Source: Phycisphaerae bacterium
GTDB lineage: Bacteria > Planctomycetota > Phycisphaerae > Sedimentisphaerales > Anaerohalosphaeraceae
DNA: 17,373 bases
Direction: 5' to 3'
Assembly (NCBI GenBank): GCA_021736615.1
Contig: JAIPFN010000114.1
Location: forward strand, 1 to 17,373
Made by a program: the position numbers and the translations under genes. The notes below the pieces were generated by a model, which was not told where the DNA came from, did not search any database, and saw nothing but the letters and a program-made list of their open reading frames with translations. This document shows, piece by piece, positions 7,819-14,477 of this stretch. Numbering within the stretch: position 1 is the first letter of the stretch; each line of letters begins with the position of its first letter.

Positions 7819-7834
7819 AATTTACCCTTTCTTG

Positions 7835-7849
7835 CGTTCACTATGAACG
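7835..7849 (-). promoter_or_regulatory. Small leader hairpin of the transglutaminase-like gene
   Basis: CGTTCA and TGAACG form a 6-bp stem with a 3-base loop, 16 bases upstream of the start codon. It may influence translation or act as an operator. There is no T-tail. Confidence 0.25.
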
Positions 7850-7881
7850 ACACTTTCCTTGTTTAACTGTTAAATTACCTA

Positions 7882-8051
7882 CTCAAACTGACCGATTGGC
7901 CAGTTTGAAATGAATAATGATTATTGTATAATGTATAATGAACGATTCGGCCTTGCGGCCGAGGCTATTTTATTTAAAAAATATAAATTGCGTAACACTT
8001 TTAATTGTAATGTTTTACGTCAATATTCAAGCTGATTTCGGTCAGTTTGAG
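7882..8051. mobile_element. MITE: 170-bp non-coding element with 14-bp TIRs and target-site duplication
   Basis: The left end CTCAAACTGACCGA (7882-7895) and right end TCGGTCAGTTTGAG (8038-8051) are perfect inverted repeats. Both flanks are the identical heptamer TTACCTA (7875-7881 and 8052-8058), as expected for a target-site duplication. If the terminal repeat is taken as 15 bp (adding A7881 and T8052), the duplication is TACCT. The inside is AT-rich with one GC-rich hairpin (TCGGCCTTGCGGCCGA, 7947-7962) and no open frame, so movement would need a transposase supplied elsewhere. The left end also contains a nested imperfect palindrome (7884-7908), shared by other copies in the window. Because it lies 63 bases from the start of the secreted transglutaminase-like gene, it may separate that gene from its ancestral promoter or supply a new one. 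Confidence 0.85.
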
Positions 8052-8059
8052 TTACCTAT

Positions 8060-8086
8060 CAAATAAGTTATATCCGAACTTATTTG
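8060..8086. other. Perfect 10-bp inverted repeat next to the MITE
   Basis: CAAATAAGTT and AACTTATTTG (8060-8069 and 8077-8086) flank a 7-base centre. It is not followed by a T-tract, so it is not a standard terminator. It could be an operator or part of the MITE target region. Confidence 0.4.
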
Positions 8087-8509
8087 TCAAAACGGGCCGC
8101 ATGGAAGCTTTATTGCAAAAAACAACCGGAAAGGCAGTAGATTTTTTTATAACGGTTAATATGAGTAATTAAATTTATATATTTGATTTTATCTGGACTG
8201 GAATAACTAAATATCCGCAGTACTAAAGGCGATTGCTTTGGTTCATTTATTTGGTTTATTCGGAACTCAAAATAGCGTTTTTATGGTAAAATCAAAGATT
8301 TTCTCGTAATGCAAATGCTTTAGTACCGAACATTTGTCAATTTTACCTTTATTTCGCGTAGTTTATTTCTGATTCCAGATCAAACCCGTAATGACAACAT
8401 TTTGAATCAAATTTAATTAAAAAACATGCCCTTGCGGCGGTGCGGTTCTTTTTGTCCCAAAATATTGTTGCTCAGGGTGATATTTCCGGACATTAATTTA
8501 AGTGGTGAC
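8087..8509. other. AT-rich intergenic stretch upstream of thrS
   Basis: No credible gene is seen. The only structure I note is an imperfect inverted repeat, AGTACTAAAG (8219-8228) and CTTTAGTACC (8318-8327), spaced about 90 bases apart, too weak to call an element. Confidence 0.4.
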
Positions 8510-8538
8510 TTGACATATTTAGTTGGGAATGTTAAATT
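8510..8538 (+). promoter_or_regulatory. Promoter of thrS
   Basis: A perfect TTGACA (8510-8515) is followed after exactly 17 bases by TAAATT (8533-8538). Transcription would begin near 8545, giving a leader of about 127 bases. Confidence 0.6.
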
Positions 8539-8568
8539 GCGTTTTCATGGCTGTTTTGATCAGCTCGG

Positions 8569-8642
8569 GAGTTATTTTGGGACAACTCTATGAATTTCGG
8601 CAGGATGCCGACATTACGGAACTATGCCGGCTTGAAGCCGGT
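8569..8642 (+). promoter_or_regulatory. Structured thrS leader with three hairpins
   Basis: Three successive hairpins can form: GAGTT/AACTC (8569-8588, 10-base loop), TCGGCA/TGCCGA (8597-8611, 3-base loop) and CCGGCT/AGCCGG (8627-8641, 3-base loop). The last ends 30 bases before the ATG. In Escherichia coli ThrRS represses its own mRNA by binding leader hairpins that mimic tRNA-Thr, so control of this kind is possible here. None of the loops shows an obvious Thr anticodon, and there is no T-box GGTGG-type motif or Thr-rich leader peptide. Confidence 0.4.
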
Positions 8643-8671
8643 GGTATATTATATACAATTAGGGTTTATTT

Positions 8672-10591
8672 ATGGCGCAGGTTACACTTCCTGACGGTAC
8701 GATTATTGAAGCACCGGATGGCACCACCGTACAGGGTATTGCAGAGCAGATCGGGGCAGGTCTTGCCAGAGTTGCTATTGCCGGTGAGATTGACGGCGTG
8801 CGTGTTGATCTTTCGACGCCGGTAAACGGCGAGGTCGCTCTTAAAATAATCACAGCTAAAAACGAAGAGGGTTTGGAGATCATCCGTCACAGCTGCGGGC
8901 ATATCATGGCTGAGGCCATTTGCAGTATCTGGCCCGAGGCAAAACTGGTTTACGGCCCTACCGTTCGGGACGGGTTCTACTATGACATCGACCTTGCAGA
9001 GGCGATCACGCCCGAAGATTTCGGTAAAATCGAAGCGAAGATGACCGAGATCATCAAAGCCGACAAACCCTTCGAACGTAAAGAGATCGGCAGAGACGAA
9101 GCACTTGAACGCGTATCCGGCAGCGCGTACAAAACAGATAATATCGAACGTGCTGACGGCGATGTTCTGAGCTTTTACTCGCAGGGAGATTTTGAGGATC
9201 TTTGCCGCGGGCCGCATGTGCCGAGTACCGGTAAGATCGACCCTAAGGCTGTAAAGATCATGAGCGTCGCGGGCGCCTACTGGCACGGAGACGCGTCCAA
9301 ACAGATGCTGCAGCGTGTTTACGGTACAGCGTGGGCCAATAAGAAAGACCTTAATGCTTATATAACACGTCTGGAAGAGGCGAAGAAACGCGACCACAGG
9401 GTTCTGGGCAAACAGATGGATTTGTTCAGCTTCCATAACGAAGGTCCGGGTTTCGCGTTCCTGCATCCTAAGGGAATGGTTATCTGGAACGAGACTATTG
9501 ATTACTGGCGGAGCGTTCATACCAAGTATGGTTACGGCGAAGTAAAGACTCCGATCATTCTCGACCAGGGGCTTTGGAAAAAGAGCGGTCACTGGGACAA
9601 TTATAAAGAGAATATGTATTTCACATCGGTTGACGATGTGGACTATGCTATCAAGCCGATGAACTGTCCGGGGGGGCTTTTGGTCTACAAGGCCAACAAG
9701 CACTCGTACAGGGAGTTTCCGATCCGTATGGCCGAACTTGGGCTTGTGCATCGATATGAGTCCAGCGGTCAACTGCACGGGCTTGTCAGGGTAAGGCAGT
9801 TTACGCAGGACGATGCTCATATATTCTGCATGCCGGATCAGATCGAAAGCGAGATCATCGGGGTTATCGAACTGGTGCAGGAGCTTTATTCGGCGTTCGG
9901 GTTTACGGATTATCATATTGAGCTTTCGACACAGCCGGAAAAACATATCGGCTCGGATGAGATATGGGAGACGGCGACGGAGGCTCTTCGGGGTGCTCTG
10001 GTAGCTAAGGGGCTTAAATTCCAGGTCAACGAAGGTGACGGTGCTTTTTATGGACCTAAAATCGACTTCCATATTGAAGATTGCTTGCAGAGATCGTGGC
10101 AGCTTGGTACTATCCAGCTTGATTTTTCCATGCCGGAACGGTTTGAACTGGTCTATACCGACAAAGACAATACAGAAAAGACGCCGGTAATGATCCACCG
10201 GGCGATCCTTGGTTCGCTGGAGCGGTTTATGGGGATACTTATCGAGCATTTTGGCGGGAATATGCCGCTTTGGCTGGCCCCGGAACAGATGCGGGTGCTG
10301 CCTATCAGCGATAAAACGGCTGATTACGCCGATGAGATATATAAAAAACTCAGAGAGGCCGGAATGCGATGTACGGTCGATTGCTCGCCCGAGAAGATCG
10401 GGGCGAAAATCGCAAAGGCGCACGGCGATAAGGTCGGGTATATGCTCGTCGCCGGCCCGCAGGAAGCCGAAAACGGCACTGTAAGCGTCAGGATGAGGGG
10501 CAGTAAAGACAGCAAGACCGTGAAAATTGACGAATTTATCGAAACTGCAAAGGGTAAGATTGCCGATAAAGCGTTAGAATTGGAATTTTGA
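8672..10591 (+). CDS. thrS: Threonyl-tRNA synthetase
   Basis: This class II aminoacyl-tRNA synthetase charges tRNA-Thr with threonine in the cytoplasm. The 639 residues match the normal length (Escherichia coli 642). An N-terminal TGS domain (about 1-60) is followed by the editing domain with HSCGHIMAEAI and CRGPHVPSTG, where paired His/Cys residues clear mischarged serine. The catalytic core has MNCPGG (zinc-binding Cys), motif 2 around HRYESSGQLHGLVRVRQFTQDD, with its zinc-ligand His, and motif 3 in GSLERFMGILIEHFGG. A C-terminal anticodon-binding domain (LAPEQMRVLPISDK onward) completes it. The start at 8672 follows an AGGG 7 bases upstream and gives the canonical TGS start. It is followed by infC after 139 bases, the common bacterial thrS-infC order. 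Confidence 0.98.
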   Translation: MAQVTLPDGTIIEAPDGTTVQGIAEQIGAGLARVAIAGEIDGVRVDLSTPVNGEVALKIITAKNEEGLEIIRHSCGHIMAEAICSIWPEAKLVYGPTVRDGFYYDIDLAEAITPEDFGKIEAKMTEIIKADKPFERKEIGRDEALERVSGSAYKTDNIERADGDVLSFYSQGDFEDLCRGPHVPSTGKIDPKAVKIMSVAGAYWHGDASKQMLQRVYGTAWANKKDLNAYITRLEEAKKRDHRVLGKQMDLFSFHNEGPGFAFLHPKGMVIWNETIDYWRSVHTKYGYGEVKTPIILDQGLWKKSGHWDNYKENMYFTSVDDVDYAIKPMNCPGGLLVYKANKHSYREFPIRMAELGLVHRYESSGQLHGLVRVRQFTQDDAHIFCMPDQIESEIIGVIELVQELYSAFGFTDYHIELSTQPEKHIGSDEIWETATEALRGALVAKGLKFQVNEGDGAFYGPKIDFHIEDCLQRSWQLGTIQLDFSMPERFELVYTDKDNTEKTPVMIHRAILGSLERFMGILIEHFGGNMPLWLAPEQMRVLPISDKTADYADEIYKKLREAGMRCTVDCSPEKIGAKIAKAHGDKVGYMLVAGPQEAENGTVSVRMRGSKDSKTVKIDEFIETAKGKIADKALELEF

Positions 10592-10643
10592 GTCAAACCG
10601 GCTATTTTGCCGATTTATGATTCCAGATGCAAGAAAAACAAGG

Positions 10644-10685
10644 TTACTTCCGTCTTCGCTTTGCTGCGACGCGATGGGGAAGTAA
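10644..10685 (+). repeat. Repeat B copy 2 within an inverted repeat, thrS-infC spacer
   Basis: TTACTTCC (10644-10651) and GGAAGTAA (10678-10685) form 8-bp inverted arms. The interior, 10648-10679, matches the reverse complement of 229-260. The hairpin lies 45 bases before infC and has no T-tail, so it could be an RNA processing or attenuation element, or just an inserted repeat. Confidence 0.45.
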
Positions 10686-10718
10686 ATAATACAGTTTTAG
10701 AGTTTATTAAGAAAGATC

Positions 10719-10733
10719 AGGTGATAACCAATT
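10719..10733 (+). promoter_or_regulatory. Shine-Dalgarno and rare ATT start of infC
   Basis: AGGTGA (10719-10724) is followed after six bases by ATT (10731-10733). The next in-frame candidate, TTG at 10746, has no ribosome site at the right distance. An in-frame TAA at 10725-10727 bars any earlier start. AUU start codons are the basis of IF3 autocontrol, because IF3 itself rejects non-canonical starts. Confidence 0.8.
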
Positions 10734-11240
10734 AGTAAGAAACATTTGAGAATTAATGATAGTATTCGAGTCACGCCAATTAGGCTGATCGACGATGAAA
10801 ATAACCAGGTTGGCGTTATTGAGACCCATAAGGGCATCGCGATGGCTCGTGAAAAGGGGCTGGATCTTGTAGAGGTTTCCCCCACTGCCGAACCGCCGGT
10901 TTGCCGGATCATGGATTTTGGCAAGTGGCTCTACGAGCAAAAACGCAAAAATAAACAATCTACAAAAAAACAGCATACCGTGGTGCTGAAGGAGATCAGG
11001 CTAAGGCCCAAAATTGACCAGCATGACCTTGCGATTAAGGTCAACCACGCTATCAAGTTCATTGAAAAGGGACATAAGGTTCAGTTTACGATGCTGTTCA
11101 GGGGACGTGAGATGATGTTCGTTAACCGCGGATATGAGATCATGGAAGAGGTTCTTGAGACGATGGAAGAATGCGCAAAACTCGAACGTGCCGCTAAAAT
11201 GCTCGGAAGACGAATGACAATGGTAGTCAATGCAAAATAG
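10731..11240 (+). CDS. infC: Translation initiation factor IF-3
   Basis: IF-3 binds the 30S subunit, keeps it apart from 50S and checks start-codon/initiator-tRNA pairing. From ATT the product has 169 residues and begins (M)SKKHLRINDSIRV, the expected IF-3 opening, with IF-3 N-terminal signatures LIDDENNQVGVI and LDLVEVSPTAEPPVCRIMDFGKW. A basic linker (KRKNKQSTKKQ) leads to the C-terminal domain (VLKEIRLRPKID, FRGREM). Starting at TTG 10746 would cut off five residues and lose the ribosome site. Autoregulation through the AUU codon is therefore likely. In many bacteria rpmI and rplT follow directly. Here the next gene is a pseudopilin with its own promoter, so infC ends the unit. No terminator with a proper T-tract is visible after the stop. 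Confidence 0.95.
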   Translation: MSKKHLRINDSIRVTPIRLIDDENNQVGVIETHKGIAMAREKGLDLVEVSPTAEPPVCRIMDFGKWLYEQKRKNKQSTKKQHTVVLKEIRLRPKIDQHDLAIKVNHAIKFIEKGHKVQFTMLFRGREMMFVNRGYEIMEEVLETMEECAKLERAAKMLGRRMTMVVNAK

Positions 11241-11303
11241 CGGGTATGCCACCCTGCAATATGTATTGTCGAGCATTTTTGATTTTTATCTCGGATAGTT
11301 TGC

Positions 11304-11332
11304 TTTACAGCGGATAAATTTTCGTGTATACT
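11304..11332 (+). promoter_or_regulatory. Promoter of the pseudopilin gene
   Basis: TTTACA (11304-11309) and TATACT (11327-11332) are exactly 17 bases apart, each one mismatch from consensus. Transcription would start near 11339, giving a 113-base leader. Confidence 0.65.
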
Positions 11333-11368
11333 TTAAAGTCCGGGCTCACTTGAGTCTGGTCTGACATC

Positions 11369-11419
11369 CCGACATTAATTGTCGGCGTATCGAAGTATTC
11401 AGGTCTCGGAGGCCTGAAT
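11369..11419 (+). promoter_or_regulatory. Two leader hairpins upstream of the pseudopilin gene
   Basis: CCGACA/TGTCGG (11369-11385, 5-base loop) and ATTCAGGTC/GGCCTGAAT (11397-11419, 5-base loop, one G-U pair) lie in the leader. The second is followed 9 bases later by ATTATTTTTTA, so it might act as an attenuator, or as a late terminator of infC. Confidence 0.35.
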
Positions 11420-11451
11420 GATCGCAATTATTTTTTATTGGGGTAATGAGC

Positions 11452-12219
11452 ATGAACAGAAAAGGTTTTACATTAATCGAACTTCTGGTAGTTATCGCAA
11501 TTATCGCCCTGCTGCTTGCCATCCTGATGCCGTCACTTAACATTGCCAAGCGAAAAGCACAGGGTTTAATCTGTCTTACCAACCTGAACACCCTCTCTAA
11601 ATCATGGTATATGTATACTATGGACAATGACAGCCTGGTTCCATCTCCTGATACGCCTGTTGATCCCAGTCCTAGATCTAGTTGGGCATGCCGGCCGCAG
11701 ACTGAAAGCGGCGTTGATAAAGCCGGAAATGCAAATTTGGAGGAAATGTTTTTTGGTATCAAGCGAGGTGTTCTGTATCCCTATGTGGAGTCACCAAAAG
11801 TTTATCATTGCATCGGCGATAAACGATCCAGCAAACCGGCCCTAAAAGCCAACGGCCTCGGAGGATACCGGAGCTACTCAATGCCAGGTTCTATGACTAA
11901 CCCGATAAAAAAACAAACTCAGATAGTTTCCCCTGATTGCATGTATGTCTTTATCGAAGAAATGGATGGAAGGGGTTATAATATGAACTCCTGGATAATT
12001 AATACGACTAGTCAGAAGTGGATCGATCCAATATCAATCTGGCACGGCAAATCCAGTACCCTTGGCTTTGCTGACGGACATGCGGAAAGCCATAAGTGGT
12101 ATGGCAAAGGTACTATAGAGATGGCTGAAAATCAAACGTTCTACTATACTCCAACGTCGCCTGAGGAGATTGCAGACTTTTTGTTTATGCAAAAGGGATA
12201 CCCTCATAAAAGGCAGTAA
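11452..12219 (+). CDS. Type II secretion/type IV pilin-like protein (pseudopilin), H-X9-DG type
   Basis: A 255-residue exported pilin-like protein. It has the prepilin peptidase site K-G|F-T-L-I-E, with Glu at +5, followed by a hydrophobic helix (LLVVIAIIALLLAILMPSL). Prepilin peptidase should cut after Gly5 and methylate Phe. The C-terminal half carries the planctomycete H-X9-DG motif (HGKSSTLGFADGH). The ATG at 11452 is preferred to one two codons earlier because GGGG is 8 bases from it and only 2 from the earlier one. Such proteins are numerous in planctomycetes and their role, in secretion or surface structures, is unclear. No other secretion genes are adjacent, so the partner machinery is elsewhere. 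The promoter is separate from infC. Confidence 0.93.
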   Translation: MNRKGFTLIELLVVIAIIALLLAILMPSLNIAKRKAQGLICLTNLNTLSKSWYMYTMDNDSLVPSPDTPVDPSPRSSWACRPQTESGVDKAGNANLEEMFFGIKRGVLYPYVESPKVYHCIGDKRSSKPALKANGLGGYRSYSMPGSMTNPIKKQTQIVSPDCMYVFIEEMDGRGYNMNSWIINTTSQKWIDPISIWHGKSSTLGFADGHAESHKWYGKGTIEMAENQTFYYTPTSPEEIADFLFMQKGYPHKRQ

Positions 12220-12292
12220 GAGCACCGAAAGCAGAAAAACTCATAAATCCAGCCGCAAGACATAAAAATTTCAAAAAAGATTGAAATTCTTC

Positions 12293-12321
12293 TTGAAATC
12301 GAACGGGAAAGCAGATATTTT
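12293..12321 (+). promoter_or_regulatory. Candidate promoter for tRNA-Lys
   Basis: TTGAAA (12293-12298) and TATTTT (12316-12321) are separated by 17 bases, with a start near 12328, about 36 bases before the tRNA. A hairpin-prone AATTTCAA/TTGAAATT pair precedes it at 12268-12289. Confidence 0.4.
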
Positions 12322-12363
12322 ATTGGATTCTTGATTGGTTCTCACATTCAGTTATCAATCTTC

Positions 12364-12436
<73 letters not shown>

Positions 12437-12442
12437 CTAATT

Positions 12443-12484
12443 TAACCTCTTGCAGCTAACACAGTTGTAAGAGGTTATTTTTTT
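12443..12484 (+). terminator. Terminator of tRNA-Lys
   Basis: TAACCTCTT (12443-12451) pairs with AAGAGGTTA (12469-12477), a 9-bp stem, and seven T follow. It begins 6 bases after the tRNA. Confidence 0.9.
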
Positions 12485-12500
12485 GTCTACCCAGATCAAA

Positions 12501-12548
12501 TAATCGTTTCCAGACTTTCTCCTGGATAATATGCCTGTATAACGATTA
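12501..12548 (-). terminator. Possible terminator-like structure at the end of the two-TM gene
   Basis: TAATCGTT (12501-12508) pairs with AACGATTA (12541-12548, which includes the stop codon), and inside it TCCAG pairs with CTGGA (12509-12526). The tail on the minus strand is ATTTGATC, so terminator activity is weak or absent. Confidence 0.3.
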
Positions 12549-14120
12549 AGTATGGTTGATCCGTTGTGAAGAGTTATCTATTTTGCATACGGAGCTAACG
12601 GGTAAATCTTCCATATCGTAATCATTAGCCCCAAGTTTTTCGATTAAGTCACAATGAGTTCTGACCTGTTCTCTTGCGAGATATTCATGGATCCTGGTCT
12701 GAACGATCTCGACGGATAACTGGCTTATCAAAGCAGCGTCTCCATGATCGAAATTCAATTTTGATTTTTCACCCCTGCCTGTGTAGTAAGCGATTCTGAC
12801 GGCCCTGACGGCAAAATCATCAAGCCCGGATACAAACCGGGCGGCCCCCTCCAGGCTTATGCGGGCGTGATTCTGATATTGAGACAAAATTTTATCGCTG
12901 AAAATTTTCTTGCCGACCAGATCGCTCATCTCGGCGATATCATCCTTTGGTTTTTGACGCAGTAGCCCGGCGGCGTACTCGACATCAAATCCTAGCCTTA
13001 GCCTCAAGGCCCGCAAATAATCGGCCTCGAAGCAATTATAGACATGACTTTTGAGCCTGGCACTGTCCCAAAATATCTGCGTCCGGATATTGTCCCGGTC
13101 GGCGAGAATAATATTTAAAACATCCAGGCCATAGGTTTCTGCGATCTGCCGCTTAAGCTGATCTGTCATCCATATAAACGGCTGAGCGTCGAAAGCATGT
13201 TTGTACAGTTTAGAGTTTATACCGTTCATCCCTTTGCCGGCCATCATATATAATTTATTCCTGGTCAGGTTCCTTAAAACATCATTTCCAAAGCCCTTTA
13301 AAATACACTTTAAGGCGGGTATAAGCGGAAGGTTTGCTTTTCGTACAGCCGACCTTAAAAACCTGTTCGAGACATATTCCTTTGAAAGTTTACTCTCGAA
13401 AATTTCCCAGTTGCGGTATGTCTCGATCTGTGAAAGGTCGAATCCGATACGAATCTTTTGCTCCATCTGGGGCATTGCTTCATTGAACGCGTATACAACG
13501 GACTCAACAAAACCCTCCTTAGAGGATTCTATTCCGGAAGAGAGGGGATTGGCAACTTCGATATGACGAACCAGTTTATCAACGCCCTCCTGCCGGTTAA
13601 GCAGGTCTACGCCATACCTGGCCAGACACTCGTCAGGCAGGCCAATGATCGCCGAGGTAAGCTTGGTTCTGCATTTTGAGAGATATTCGACTTCCTGCTT
13701 TCTGGACTCAGCGCCGCCGTTAGCGAGCAGGGATTCGTACTGTCCTACCCTGTCCCACAAGTCCTGGGCCTGTTTTCTGGTTGCCTGAGGAGTTTGCTTG
13801 ATCTCTCGAACTTCACAAATTGAATTCGCCTCGGCGGCGGCTCGGTCGGCACCGCTTAGCAATTTGGCGGCGTAACGCATAGACCCGCCAAGGCCAAAAG
13901 TAACCGATGCAGCCAATACAGGCGCCGTGGCCATATCGAATTTGCTGAAAGGAATTTGATACCCGAAAAGATTATCACCGAGTATGTCGGCAAGTGCCGC
14001 ACCAAGGGCGATGATCGTCGCCAATGAGGTAAAGCGCTTGCCTCTCCTGGTCAGCCACGTACCGGCAAACGAGAATATTTCGGAAAGCCCAACAACCCTT
14101 CTAATCGCAGAGTTTATCAT
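12546..14120 (-). CDS. Unrecognised protein with two N-terminal membrane segments
   Basis: A 524-residue protein I cannot assign to a family. After a basic start (RRGKRF, residues about 25-30), residues about 31-48 (SLATIIALGAALADILGD) and 65-83 (ATAPVLAASVTFGLGGSM) could be membrane-spanning. The remaining 440 residues are charged and mostly helical, with segments such as FEADYLRALRLRLGFDVEYAAG and LEGAARFVSGLDDFAVRAVRIAYY. No catalytic motif, zinc site or Walker motif is evident. The ATG at 14120 has only a weak GAG upstream. A diverged MITE end lies 10 bases before the start. A large cytosolic helical domain tethered by two segments suggests a scaffold or signalling role, but that is only inference. 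Confidence 0.8.
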   Translation of the reverse strand: MINSAIRRVVGLSEIFSFAGTWLTRRGKRFTSLATIIALGAALADILGDNLFGYQIPFSKFDMATAPVLAASVTFGLGGSMRYAAKLLSGADRAAAEANSICEVREIKQTPQATRKQAQDLWDRVGQYESLLANGGAESRKQEVEYLSKCRTKLTSAIIGLPDECLARYGVDLLNRQEGVDKLVRHIEVANPLSSGIESSKEGFVESVVYAFNEAMPQMEQKIRIGFDLSQIETYRNWEIFESKLSKEYVSNRFLRSAVRKANLPLIPALKCILKGFGNDVLRNLTRNKLYMMAGKGMNGINSKLYKHAFDAQPFIWMTDQLKRQIAETYGLDVLNIILADRDNIRTQIFWDSARLKSHVYNCFEADYLRALRLRLGFDVEYAAGLLRQKPKDDIAEMSDLVGKKIFSDKILSQYQNHARISLEGAARFVSGLDDFAVRAVRIAYYTGRGEKSKLNFDHGDAALISQLSVEIVQTRIHEYLAREQVRTHCDLIEKLGANDYDMEDLPVSSVCKIDNSSQRINHT

Positions 14121-14129
14121 AGTAGAATA

Positions 14130-14189
14130 CTCAATCTGACCAAACGGTCTGCTTGAAATGTATAATGATCATTTTATATTGTATAACAC
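14130..14189 (+). repeat. Diverged copy of the MITE family
   Basis: Aligned base for base with 7882-7941, it is identical at about 46 of the first 57 positions, starting CTCAATCTGACC and running into AAATGTATAATGATCATTTTA. It lies just upstream of the two-TM gene on its minus strand. The partner end is not clear; a short TTTGGTCAGGAGTG at 14206-14219 may be a remnant. Confidence 0.6.
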
Positions 14190-14222
14190 TCTTGTCCCAG
14201 ATAAAGCTTTGGTCAGGAGTGC

Positions 14223-14250
14223 GTAAGTAGTAAGTCGTGAGTCGTAAGTC
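14223..14250 (+). repeat. Heptamer tandem repeat, four units
   Basis: The run reads GTAAGTA, GTAAGTC, GTGAGTC, GTAAGTC, with at most two base differences between any units. It sits in the gap between two minus-strand genes. Confidence 0.6.
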
Positions 14251-14422
14251 GGAATATTGGCAAATTTTGCTTTATTTGGGGTGTTTTGTTGGTTTTGAAA
14301 GATTTTTTAGGACAGAATTATAATGTAACCTGTTTTTGAACCTTGCAAAACCTGCCTTAAGAGTATTGATTTTATGCATTTAAGCTGCTTTCTTATTGAA
14401 AAACTAAATTGTCTTGGACAGC
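14251..14422. other. Gene-free AT-rich spacer
   Basis: I find no credible gene, and no clear terminator for the gene ending at 14453. A weak hairpin-like stretch near 14410-14425 precedes a short T-run on the minus strand but has only about four solid base pairs. Confidence 0.35.
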
Positions 14423-14477
14423 AATGATTGTATAATTATTAATTCTGTATTATCAATCTGACTTAGCGGCCAGTTCA
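14423..14477 (-). repeat. Possible diverged MITE end overlapping the SUMF1-like stop codon
   Basis: TCAATCTGAC at 14453-14462 is identical to the start of the 14130 copy, and GGCCAGTT (14468-14475) is identical to part of the complete element. AT-rich sequence with ATTGTATAAT lies on the inner side, as in the 281-340 copy. The frame of the upstream gene ends inside it. Confidence 0.35.

Noticed and set aside
8219..8327. Possible second MITE with AGTACTAAAG ends
   Set aside because: Only about 9 of 10 terminal bases pair, there is no flanking duplication, and no second copy is seen in the window.
8545..8671. T-box or peptide-attenuation control of thrS
   Set aside because: No T-box GGTGG motif, specifier loop or terminator/antiterminator pair is seen, and the leader has no run of Thr codons.
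8666..10423. Long open frame on the minus strand across thrS (585 codons)
   Set aside because: It lies entirely antisense to thrS, which has all expected synthetase motifs. Its translation shows no recognisable domain and is explained by codon bias of the real gene.
11241..11262. Terminator of infC (GCGGGT/ACCCTGC)
   Set aside because: The stem is bulged and no T-tract follows directly, so it does not meet the usual terminator pattern.
14400..14452. Terminator for the SUMF1-like gene
   Set aside because: The best hairpin near 14410-14425 has only about four pairs, despite a short T-run after it.
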